Part shown: in pieces, positions 14,380 to 23,031 of the stretch
How the letters are laid out: each line of letters starts with the position of its first letter
Position numbering within the stretch: the first letter of the stretch is position 1
NCBI GenBank assembly: GCA_019054805.1
Contig: JAHQIY010000010.1
Span: 603,501 to 667,500 of the forward strand
Direction of reading: 5' to 3'
Source of the DNA: Brachionus manjavacas
Lineage: Eukaryota; Rotifera; Eurotatoria; Ploima; Brachionidae
Length of the DNA stretch: 64,000 nucleotides
The notes under the pieces: generated by a model
What the model saw: the letters and a program-made list of their open reading frames with translations, nothing else
Databases searched by the model: none
What the model was told of the DNA's origin: nothing
Made by a program: the position numbers and the translations under genes

Positions 14380-14905
14380 TTTGTCATGTCAATTTCAGCA
14401 TTATCTAATTTGTCAATTTCATCATATGTTTGCATTTCGTCTTTTTCAATACAAAGCTCACTAAAGTCCATTTTGTTTCTTTCGAATAGTTTAACCTTCC
14501 TGCTAACATTTAACACATTATATGTGTTTGACTGGACATTTGGCTGTATTATGACCTTCGATATTACTGAAGTAGCATTTTTTCTTTTGTTCCGCTATGG
14601 AAACAACACATCTGACACCTTGAAGCGTAGTCGGTAGGTCAGATTTTGTGAAGAGCTTTCTGACTCGGTAAGATTGGATATCTTTACTGTTTTAATCCTT
14701 TTTTTTATGTTACTGTCTTGGTATTTTTCCTCGGATATTTCCTCAACTTCGAGTCCGTTGATTTTAGTTGTGTTAAAAAGTTTTTAAGAGATTGTGTATT
14801 GATGTGGGTCGGCAGAAAGTGAAAACGAAAAAAAAAGTACTTTTTAAGTATCTTCGAGTTTAAAGGTGATATTATCAATAACAACTGTGAGTTCGAAAAC
14901 ATTCG
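14380..14905 (-). pseudogene. Decayed retroelement ORF with zinc-knuckle, ORF1/gag-like
   Basis: Read on the minus strand, the segment starts with a basic helical stretch (INTQSLKNFLTQLKSTDSKLRK). It then has a short domain, and then a CCHC-like knuckle (CYFSNIEGHNTAKC) followed by a second Cys pair (CVKC). Knuckles of this type bind nucleic acid in LINE ORF1 and gag-like proteins. The frame is broken in several places, so it is a fossil. It directly precedes the Merlin element, and I cannot tie it to a neighbouring ORF2. Confidence 0.5.
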
Positions 14906-15177
14906 AGATATTTAAAAGAATGACCCTACCGCGTTATGAGAGCTGAGTTCACGAAAATGTGTGAACTTGACTAATTATTCTTTTTTCTTGATCTCAGTTC
15001 ACCTGGAGAGAAAATAAAAAATTATGTGATCTTCAGATCACTTGTTATGAGCTAAATTTTTGTGATACTTTTTTTGTGAACTAAAATTTTAATTTAATTA
15101 TGACTGACAAAATATGTATTCAATATTATAATCTTTCTTCTGTTAATAATTTTTGTTTTTTGTATTAATTAATTTAA

Positions 15178-15501
15178 ATGGAAAATAAAGAATCTTGCTA
15201 CTGTCTCGAAAAATTGGGCATTTTATCGTACCGTCCATGCGAAAATTGTCAGTCAGAAATGAAATTAACAACTCGGAAACGTAACCAAGATGGAAACGCA
15301 TTGATTACTTTGCGATGTAATAAAAGTAAATGCCAAAAGTATCGCAGCATTTGCCATGGTTCGTTTTTTTCACTGTTTAGGAAACCACTTGGTTCAATCA
15401 ATGAAGTAATTGGGCTTTACAGATTTCTATTAAAAAATCTACTAAGTTCCTTAATTTTGATTTATATAATAAAAACGACAGTTTTGTCTCGAGTCTATTG
15501 A
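15178..15501 (+). pseudogene. Merlin/ISXO2-like transposase, N-terminal part
   Basis: A 107-residue open frame starts with ATG (MENKESCYCLEKLG). Residues 7-60 carry paired cysteines (CYC, CENC, CNKSKC) forming the zinc-binding N-terminal domain of Merlin/ISXO2 transposases. The GSFFS...F segment at about residue 62 precedes the catalytic core in this family. The last 20 or so residues are hydrophobic and probably not original: the frame runs off the family alignment where sequence is missing. The protein is far shorter than a full transposase, and the DDE core continues only as the separate piece at 15566. Confidence 0.75.
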
Positions 15502-15565
15502 AAAAATTAAGAAATTTATGAAGTGCCAGTTTGGTCAGTAAGAATAAAGTTAAGTTAAGTTAAGG

Positions 15566-15684
15566 GGTTATGGTAAATTTGTCGAAATAGATGAGTCCTT
15601 AGTTGCTAAGGCTAAATATAATAAAGGCAAGGCTCTAATGAGAAAACAGACTTGGATGCTTGGTCTAGTGGCGACGATAAAAAC
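15566..15684 (+). pseudogene. Merlin transposase fragment with first catalytic Asp
   Basis: This frame reads GYGKFVEIDESLVAKAKYNK, then GKALMRKQTWMLGLV. The VEIDES motif holds the first Asp of the DDE triad of ISXO2-like transposases. It is separated from the N-terminal piece by a short AT-rich join (including a GTTAA repeat) and stops after about 39 codons; the other two catalytic residues are missing. It confirms the Merlin assignment and shows that the internal deletion removed most of the catalytic domain. Confidence 0.75.
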
Positions 15685-16139
15685 GTAAAAACAAATAAAT
15701 ATTTTTATATTATTGCTTCATTACTATTTTTGACTTTTATTTGTATCATAATCAAAAAAATAAACTGTGTTTTTTTTTTACTTGTTTTCTGCTTGATTAA
15801 TTCAATTATTTTAAGATCACATAATTTTTTATTTTCTCTCCAGGTGAACTGAGATCACGAAAAAAGAATAATTAGTCAAGTTCACACATTTTCGTGAACT
15901 CAGCTCACATAACGCGGTAGGGCCAAAAGAATTTGTAAAACTGTCCTAATATATGGATTGAAAATTGTGCACCAAATAATCTGGAGATAAAAAACTACAA
16001 ACAACAGAGAGCTCAATGATCAAAAGAATGATAAATTTAAAATCTTCAAATCTCCTCTCAGCTCTTGGTCTTGAAAAAATGGAACAGAAGCCGAACAGAG
16101 GCATTCATTGGCTATTCAATGGATCTTTCTGAAGATGGA

Positions 16140-16168
16140 AATACCTAAAATACCTAAAATACCTAAAT
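16140..16168 (+). repeat. Short tandem repeat, unit ATACCTAAA x3
   Basis: Three head-to-tail copies of a 9-bp unit, in a stretch that reads as a decayed LINE upstream part. Confidence 0.8.
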
Positions 16169-16329
16169 GTAGTATAATAAAAAAGCAACGAATTTTGTTG
16201 AAAAAAAAACAACTAAGAGTAATTAAGGCATTGAATATGGTGCAAGTATTTTTTTATTGTGTCTGTCTAGAATGCACAAAATGTTTGTGTTTTATTTTTT
16301 GATTCCAGTGATTCCAGTAATAACCAGTA

Positions 16330-16800
16330 ATCTCAAGTCGTCAGAGCAAACTAAACGATCAGCGGCAAGAACTGCGATAGTTGCATCCAGAATAAAAAAA
16401 AGTTCACATTCTTTTCTCATCAACTGGTAAATTTGCTTTTCAAGTCATTCGTTAGACTACATCTTGAGTTTGATGCTTCGGCCTGGAATCCCCACTGACG
16501 TGCTAACGTCGAGATACTAGAAAGTCGAATGCAAAAAAAAGAAAAGTCCCATCCTAGAGTACACTTGAAAAAGGACGCAAACGGAGTGGAGATCTTATCC
16601 AGCTACATAAGATTCAGCACGGACTTGATCGAGTTGAGCTTATATTAGGCAAGCAATTATTGCCTTCAAATGGTCTGGGCAGTCCAGCTGGCAGAACTAG
16701 AAGATGTTATTTAGCAATCGAATCATAACATGTAAGAAACTGTCGCTTATGCTGTGTACATCATCCCTACATCATTTTTTGCTACTACTAAAAAAAAGTC
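16330..16800 (+). pseudogene. LINE C-terminal fragment (second subfamily)
   Basis: Pieces in shifting frames read FFSHQLVNLLFKSFVRLHLEF, ASAWNPH, ANVEILE, KRGDLIQLHKI-like and LLPSNGLGSPAGR. This is the post-catalytic region of a CR1/jockey-like ORF2 from a lineage different from the 17-kb copy. It ends near CATCATCCCTACATC followed by CTACTACTA, resembling the tails at 26.7 kb and 22.6 kb. Multiple frame breaks show decay. Confidence 0.75.
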
Positions 16801-17074
16801 TAAAAAAGTAGCTCATGGCACGAAAAAAATAAATTTATACGAGACAGAGCCTTTAATATCGGGAGTAACAAAGAGTTAGTTGATTTTATTTAAATATTAA
16901 GAGAATTTATTCAAACAAATTTTTTTTTTAAATTTTTAAAATTTAAATAAAAATATCCAATTTAATTTTATCAATCTAAGGAAGAAATTGATTCTATTGT
17001 GTTACCTCAAATTTTATTTATTTTAATATAATTGAAATAATCTTACATGAATGAAAATATAAGTCTAAAAAATT

Positions 17075-17113
17075 GTGTCTAGTCCATTAGGTGAACAAAT
17101 GTTCACGAAATAG
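17075..17113 (+). repeat. GTCTAGTCC / GTGAAC-GTTCAC motif, copy 1
   Basis: A motif of about 38 bp: GTCTAGTCCATTAG followed by the hairpin GTGAACAAATGTTCAC and CGAAATAG. It recurs in both palindrome arms (43275-43312, 56137-56175) and in a looser form at 48506-48540 and 50991-51025. Here it abuts the 5' truncation point of the 17-19 kb LINE. Confidence 0.7.
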
Positions 17114-17400
17114 AATTTACTTTCACGTAACTAACTTTCCATCAATCATCTGGTCAAATGGCTGTGTTTCAGAAATCTTAAACGAAAATGGCATCGAACA
17201 TAAATTCAGCGAGATGCTAAGAGACACTTTTCTATATCAGCATGTAAATGTTCCAACATTTCAAATGTCAAACGAAAAAGCTGTCAACACTTTGGATTTG
17301 ATTTTCACGACTTAGTCTGGCAGTGTGTATGCAATCGATACAAAATTTGTGCTTGGTGACATTAATAAAGGACATCTGGTTATCTTTTTCAATTTTGTTC
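17114..17400 (+). pseudogene. LINE endonuclease C-terminal part
   Basis: Reads NFPSIIWSNGC, then LRDTFLYQHVNVPTFQ, then NTLDLIFTT and, after a stop, a degenerate GDINKGHLVIFF. These match the end of the exonuclease-endonuclease-phosphatase fold of CR1/jockey LINEs (the DFN, PTR, LDL and SDH blocks). The domain nicks target DNA in active elements. The N-terminal catalytic half is absent, so it cannot be functional. Confidence 0.8.
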
Positions 17401-18099
17401 TCAAAAAGAAGGTTAGTAAGGAATCATATATTATTGAAAAAATTTATTTATAGTAAAGCTGACTCTGATTTTTTTATCAAATATTGATTGGGTGCACTTA
17501 TTTGAGAATTTAAATATTCAGGAAATGTACAATGAGTTTATTTTCTATGTCAGCGAAGCTATTAATCGATTCATTCCAGTGACGGATGGCTCTAAAAAGA
17601 AAAGTATCTCAAAACCTTGGATAAAAGATGATCTCAAGATCTTAATTAGGAATAAGAAAAATCTTAGATACAGGAACTGTTCATGTAACTGGAAGGATAT
17701 GAATCTTTATAATGATTAAAAAGTATCTGTAAATTAGTTTCTTCGGAAATAAAAAGAGCCAGACAATCCTTTGAACAAAATTTAGTGGAAAAAGCCAAAA
17801 GAATCCAAAATTATTATACAAATATCTAAATGATCAACAAGTAATCAGAGAATCAATCAAAGCATTAAAGAATTTAAACAATGAATTAACTCAAGAACCG
17901 AAAGAGTTATCAAATCTACTAAATAAATGTTTTCACGATGTTTTTGTTATTGAACAAGATGGGGAGCTTCCACCTTTTGTAGCTGAACTTAATGAAAACT
18001 GTTCAGAATATATTGACATTGAACCAAATGATATTTGTCATGAAGTGGTTTATATAAAAATTACAAGACCTTAATCAAAAAAAATAATGTGGCGTAGAC

Positions 18100-18930
18100 T
18101 AGCTTCATCCGCTATTGCTGAAAAACTGTGCAGACGCCTTTACTGTTCCTTTGGCTTTAATTTTCAGAAAGTCTTTATCTAATTGTCAGCTTCCAATACA
18201 ATTCAGATCAGCAAATATTACTCCATTGTTTAAAAAAGGTGATAAATCAACGGCCAGCAATTAGCGTCCTGTGTCTTTAACTTCAATTCCATGCAAAATT
18301 ATGGAAAGCATTATAAGAACCAAAATGGAAGACTATCTTTATAAGAACAATATTATATCTAAAGAACAGCATGAATTTGTCAAGAAAAAGTCATGTACAT
18401 CTAATCTTCTGAAAACTCTAGATTTCATCTCAAAAAGTCTAGACAAAAGTATTCCTGTTGATGTAATTCTGCTAGATTTTGCGAAAGCATTTGATACTGT
18501 TCCGCACAGACGACTAAAAGCTAAATTGAAAGCGTATGGCTTTGATGGGATGACACTAAAATGGATTGAATCTTTCTTGAAAAATAGAAGACAGCGAGTT
18601 GTTCAAGGTGAAATTTTGTCGGATTGGGTTGAGATTTTTAGCGGTGTACCATAAGGGTCAGTGATTGGTCCACTATTGTTCGTTTTGTATATCAATCATC
18701 TACCAAAAGGAATTGAGAATGTTGTCAAAATGTATGCAGATGATACTAAAATATTCTCGCAAACTGTATCAGAAATAAGCGCAGTGAAACTGCAATCAGA
18801 TTTAGTTTTAATTTTCAAGTGGACTCAAAATTGGCTTCTTGTCTTCAACACATCAAAATGTGTGGCTTTGCATTACGGTCATAAAAACAAAGAATTCACT
18901 TATTTTATTAATGGTAAACAGTTATAAACG
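18100..18930 (+). pseudogene. LINE reverse transcriptase domain, catalytic motifs retained
   Basis: The fingers segment (ANITPLFKKGDK) is followed by a broken NYRPVSL block and then by an open frame of 127 codons (18271-18654), which carries the first catalytic motif (LLDFAKAFDTVPH) and ends at a stop in GVPQG. The following frame holds the YADDTKIF active site at about 18733 and a lysine-rich thumb region. All catalytic aspartates are present, so decay is mostly stops and frameshifts. The family is CR1/jockey-like; I cannot fix the clade without an alignment. Confidence 0.85.
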
Positions 18931-18939
18931 TCAGAAATC

Positions 18940-19411
18940 GAAAGAGTTCTGGAGTTATCTTCAATGGAAAAATCTCAAATGGAAAAAATCAAATGAAAGA
19001 GGCTACAAACAAAGCAAATCAAATGTTGGGTCGCATCAGGAAATCATTCGCTCGTTTTGATTGTAAGTTATTTAGATCATTGTATTTAACTTTTATTCGT
19101 CCTCTTTTGGAATTTGCTGTGCCTGTATGGTCTCCAATTCTTAAGTCGGATTGTGAGAATCTTGAGAGGATTCAACGCAGAGCTACGAAATTTGTTTCTT
19201 CAATTAGAAACAAACCGTATGAAAGCAGATTGAAGGCTTTAAACATTCCAAATCTGGTGGAAAGAAGAAAAAGAGGTGATCTAATTCAATTACATAAGTT
19301 CATGCATGGAATAGAATTGGTTGAAAAAAGCAACAATTTTAATGTCACCAAAATCCAAGGAAGAGGTCACTGCTTCAAATAACACAAAGAAATTTCGAGG
19401 CTCCAACATAG
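18940..19411 (+). pseudogene. LINE ORF2 C-terminal domain
   Basis: An open frame from 18993 reads KANQMLGRIRKSFARFD, then LTFIRPLLEFAVPVWSP, then ERIQRRATKF and KRGDLIQLHKFMHG. This is the conserved post-polymerase region of CR1/jockey-like ORF2 proteins. A frame change near 18930-18990 separates it from the polymerase. It stops at 19380 and loses similarity soon after, so the true C terminus is missing. Confidence 0.8.
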
Positions 19412-19515
19412 AGATAACTTTAAAATGTCAAAATATAAAAAATGTCAAAATATTAAAAGTTTACTTATGAAATTGCATAAAAAATTCATAAAATAAAATT
19501 TTATTTTTGAGTGAA

Positions 19516-20246
19516 TTTATTTAAACACAAATTGTGGATAAATATCTTGTTTTATCGCACACAATTTACCTGTAAATAAACAAAAAAATTTTCTTGTGTA
19601 TATAAAATAATTAGTTATTTAGCCACAAATTGACAATATTTTTTTGTTTATTCTTTACATTGAAATCCATCAAAAAAATATAATTGAAGCTCATCAAATC
19701 AATTAATTAGGAATAAGCTTGAATAAGAACATATAAAATATAATAAGCCAAGTGTAGATAGTTTCATTTCAAAAGAGCGTGTCGTCGATGAAGAGCATAT
19801 ACAAGTAATACCTTCGAAAATTAATCCTAGTGTACTTAGTTGTGCTTTTGTGAATGAAAATAATGAAATATCTTCTTTAGTTTCAAGTTTCTTCACTAGT
19901 GATGCTCTCTTAATGTTGCAAAATACATTATCAGCATTAAGATCACATGGTCAATTAAATTCTTGCAACTCTTGTTCTTTATCTTGCGACTCTAAGTTTA
20001 TCGTTTGTAGTTCTTGTAATAATTATTTTCATTTAAAATGTGTTAAAAAAGCTTATGCTCCTAAGATTAAAAAATGGCTTTGTGCTAATTGTAACTCTAA
20101 TTAATTAATCTAAATTTGTTAATCTTATTTTTTTTTATTTTTTAATATAACTTGTGTCTAAATAAATAAAAAAATTTCAAATCCACATCCACTTTTTGTG
20201 TGTATCAATTTTTGTTTATTTATCCATAAAATGTGTGAAAATAAAC
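19516..20246 (+). mobile_element. Candidate DNA element with imperfect inverted ends around a PHD ORF
   Basis: The left end (19516-19563) and the inverted right end (20194-20246) share TTTATTT, ACACA, TGGATAAATA and a terminal ACACA block over about 48 bp with scattered mismatches. Between them lies a single PHD-finger ORF. I could not see a clear target duplication, so the boundaries and nature are uncertain. The alternative is a decayed LINE ORF1 that happens to lie between related AT-rich sequences. Confidence 0.4.
19727..20104 (+). CDS. PHD-type zinc-finger ORF, probably transposon-derived
   Basis: The frame is open from 19727 to the TAA at 20102, about 125 codons, with no clear ATG near its beginning, so the true start may be upstream or in another exon. 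Residues 80 to the end form a compact PHD finger in Cys4-His-Cys3 order: CNSC, then CSSC, then H in YFHLKC, then CANC. PHD fingers bind histone tails or other peptides. In CR1-like LINEs, ORF1 proteins can carry such a finger, and stand-alone PHD ORFs are common in transposons. The N-terminal half is acidic and Ser-rich without a known domain. It follows the broken LINE by about 300 bp in the same direction; the order (after ORF2) argues against its being that copy's ORF1. An AATAAA-type signal lies near 20160. Confidence 0.55.
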   Translation, partial: EHIKYNKPSVDSFISKERVVDEEHIQVIPSKINPSVLSCAFVNENNEISSLVSSFFTSDALLMLQNTLSALRSHGQLNSCNSCSLSCDSKFIVCSSCNNYFHLKCVKKAYAPKIKKWLCANCNSN

Positions 20247-22059
20247 GCTACCTTTATTTTTTCTATAACTTTTTTTATATAATCCAAGATAACACATGAT
20301 TTTAAATTTTTTCCTGGGATATTTTAATTATTTCTAAAATCAAATAATTAATCAATTTTTAAATGTCAATAAAGTTTCTTTCATTTAATCGGAAAAAAGA
20401 AAAGTTTAGGATTAAAAAATCGTGGCATATTTGAATGGTTCAATTTGACTTATCAGTGTCTCCGTTTTTACCAAGTCTATTACTCTAAATAAAAAGCATG
20501 AATAAATCAGCATTATTGTATTTTTAAAATTCTTATTATTATTGCAAATAGCTATTTAGGCTTCTTGTTGAACTTTAAACTACCTTTTCAGCAGATTAAG
20601 CATTAGAAAAAATAAATCTTAATCACATACTCGGAACAAATAAAATTTCTATAATTTTTTAGAGTTGAATTTTTATGGATTCTTATAACTTTTTAAATAT
20701 TGATTTTGGTAGTCTGTGGCGTTGTTGAATTAGTTGATAAATTTAGTTAATCAATTTAAATAAATCAATTCAATAATGCAAACTGAGGCTAAACCATTTT
20801 TAGGTTTAAAATTGCCTCAGTCGCATTCTATAGAAAATAACCCTATTTAGGGTTATTTTAATAGAATAGTATCAAAATTAAAAAAATATCTATTTGAAGT
20901 TTCTTGTACTATTAATTGAAAAAAAATATAGAATGATGCTCTAATCTAGAATAAAAAACAATTTAGCAAAGAAAATATTTTTTTCTCCAAAAAAAAATAC
21001 CACATTTATCTTACAAAACGCTAAACTCTAATTTTTTATTGACTTATGTATTTATCACTGAATCAAGAATTTTAACAAGATTTTTTCTCGAACTTTTTTA
21101 TTTCAGTTTCCTTCAATCGGTTTTTTCATCGAATCTAAAATTCAATAAACTTTTTTACATCTTAAAATCTTATTACAAAATTAAAACAATTAAATCATCT
21201 TTTATCTTAGTAAATTTTTTATTTACAATTTCAATTGTTTTAGTCAAAAATTATTACTAACCAAATGAGTAACAGAAATTTTATTAATTTTGATTCGAAA
21301 AAATAAAATACAGAGTAGGAAAAACTTTTTTTCTTAAATCTTCCGGGAAAATCGACTAAATTAGACGAGAGTCTCTTATTTAAAATGTCATATCTTATTA
21401 GACGAAGTCTTTAATTTTTTGGATTTTTTACAAAAAAACATCATTAATTTTTATAATTATCTTACTATAAAGTAAAATCACTATGTCAGAATCAGAATAA
21501 ATCCCTTTTTCGTGAATTTTATTTTTATTTATTTATTTATTTCAAAAATTACTCCAGATTTGGCGATGGTAAAAAAAAATTAAAGAGAAAAATTAAAAAG
21601 GGAAATTTAATAAAATTAATCTTTTTTTTTTAAAAAACATTCTAAAACCTAATATTTTTTTTCTTTATCATCATGACAAATTCTGATTTAAAACAACACT
21701 TTGTCAGATGAATCAATAATTTTTAATTTCATATTTTTTGTTATTTTGCTTATTGATCAAGCGATTGTTTTTAATTTTTTTAATATTTTAATAACTTGTA
21801 TGACAAGCATGCTATCAATCAATTTGTTTTTTTTTTCTGTAAGTAAGCTTTTAGAAGATGACAAATTAATATAATTAAAAAACTTAGTGAGAAAACCCTT
21901 TAGAAAATGAAATATTTTTTAATTATAAATCTAGTAAAGTGAAAAATTTTTAAGCTCTTGTTTTAAAAAGAATTGTCTTCATAATTTTAAATAAAATTAC
22001 TCAAATTAATTTAACTATTTAGCTGTTGATTATTTAGATTTTGAGATTGTAAAATTATT
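20247..22059. other. AT-rich non-coding stretch
   Basis: Contains the twin hairpin at 20782-20868 and a TTTA run at about 21525-21545 that resembles a minus-strand LINE/SINE tail. Otherwise A/T-rich with no supported gene. Confidence 0.5.
20782..20868. other. Two adjacent stem-loops
   Basis: The first is ACTGAGGC...GCCTCAGT with an inner TAAACC/GGTTTA stem. Directly after it comes ATTCTAT...AACCC/GGGTT...ATAGAAT. Together they could be a small foldback element or a structured RNA; nothing else supports transcription. Confidence 0.45.
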
Positions 22060-22610
22060 TTTTCTTTAGTCTATTATAGGTATGATGTATGGAACTGTGT
22101 GCTCATGTGTAAAGTGAAAAGTGATGGATTTCGGTAGACTAAATGCAACGCATAAGGATGTGGCGAAAAGAGGTAATAGCAGCTTAAATGTTATACTAAT
22201 AACCAAAGATTTTGTGTGGAATCTGGGAATGATGGTCTCATCAGATTTTAAGTGAACACGCCAAGTAAAAAATGAGTAGATAATTTGGGATGCTGAGGCA
22301 AACAAGTAGAAGGAAGATTCTGGGCAAGATTGTATAAAAGCATGGTGAGACCTCATGGAACTCAAGTATGAAAAGGGATCTGAATGCGTTAGAAAAGGTG
22401 CAAAAGCGGGCAACAAAATATCTGTGTATCTAAGAAATATACCTAATGAAAGGAGGCTGAATTCAAATGCTGGTTCAAAGCGGCTCTGAATAGATTCAAT
22501 GGAATCGGCTGCTACAGCTCCACAGTGCCAAATGGCGGTGATGGGCTCAGACACTTTACATATTAGGTATCGCAGCAAGAACCACTAATACTACTACCAC
22601 TATTATTATC
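22060..22610 (+). pseudogene. LINE C-terminal fragment with TACTAC-type tail
   Basis: Shifting + frames read MDFGRLNATHKD, then WNLGMMVSSDFK, then RLYKSMVRPH, then RDLNALEKVQKRATKYL, and finally an RLDRFNGIGLLQ-like segment. This is the end of a CR1-like ORF2. It finishes at about 22600 in ACTAATACTACTACCACTA, the microsatellite-like 3' end seen on other LINE pieces in the window. Many frame breaks; dead. The open frame on the opposite strand is only its antisense shadow. Confidence 0.75.
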
Positions 22611-22789
22611 TGAGATTTAGTTTTATTAATCAATTTTTGTTCTTTCATTTTGTGAATTAAGCTTGAAAAAAAATTTTTTATATAATTTTTCGGAAATTTC
22701 TACGGATTTTGCAAAATTCACGTTTTTTAACTTCTGCGATTATACGTAAATTTAGCTAAGTTCCAATAAATTTATTCAAATTTAAGTAA

Positions 22790-23031
22790 ATTCCCAAAAA
22801 CTTTGGTTAAATCAATTTCAAAAACTAGTAGTGTCAAGCCTTAAAAATTAAATCTACGAAATTTAATCTAAAAACTAGTGCAACTCTATCTAAACTTAAA
22901 AAAAATTAATAAAATTAAAAGCATTTAAAATGCTCAATTATATATTTGTTAGCTCAAATATTAAAATAAAATAGAACCCTTTTTACCAAAACTTTGGTAA
23001 AACCAATTTTAAAAATCAGCAGTGTATAGCT
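22790..23031. repeat. Direct repeat, possible Tc1-type MITE remnant
   Basis: CCAAAAACTTTGGTTAAATC at about 22793 and ACCAAAACTTTGGTAAAACC at about 22986 are each followed by an ACTAGTAGTGT/TCAGCAGTGTA end. The CAGTGTA-like terminus recalls the end of the 6.4-kb MITE, but the similarity is weak. Confidence 0.3.

Larger units (their letters stand above)
14923..15924 (+). mobile_element. Merlin DNA transposon, internally deleted, with 8-bp target duplications
   Basis: Terminal inverted repeats of about 113 bp (14923-15035 and 15811-15924) begin G(A/G)CCCTACCGCGTTATG. The flanks carry a perfect 8-bp direct repeat, AAAAGAAT, at 14915-14922 and 15925-15932, the size known for Merlin insertions. 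Inside are two pieces of an ISXO2-like transposase in the + direction. The ends look complete, but the transposase is shortened, so the copy should be non-autonomous. The TIRs are longer than those I associate with Merlin elements and contain GTGAAC/GTTCAC inverted motifs. Confidence 0.9.
17114..19411 (+). mobile_element. LINE (CR1/jockey-like), longest copy in window, broken
   Basis: In order on the plus strand: C-terminal half of an AP-like endonuclease (17114-17400), a linker region, a reverse transcriptase (about 18050-18930) and the C-terminal domain (18940-19400). The 5' half of the endonuclease and any ORF1 are missing. Frame breaks occur in the endonuclease (a stop after LDLIFTT), in the linker, before RPVSL, at the GVPQG motif (Gln codon to TAA at 18652) and near the FINGKQL segment. 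The 3' end is cut shortly after the RGHCF segment, without the usual final WN-LP block. Its close match to 12.6-13.1 kb suggests recent activity of the family. Confidence 0.9.

Noticed and set aside
14386-14637. Plus-strand Ser-rich ORF
   Set aside because: Antisense to the zinc-knuckle fragment, which has recognisable motif spacing on the minus strand.
20825-20868. Telomere-like AACCCT/AGGGTT as an interstitial telomere
   Set aside because: Only one unit on each side of a stem; not a tandem array.
21039-21260. Plus-strand Phe/Leu-rich ORF of 73 residues
   Set aside because: Typical chance frame in A/T-rich DNA; no motif or codon signal.
22066-22578. 170-residue minus-strand ORF
   Set aside because: It is antisense to a recognisable LINE C-terminal fragment on the plus strand.
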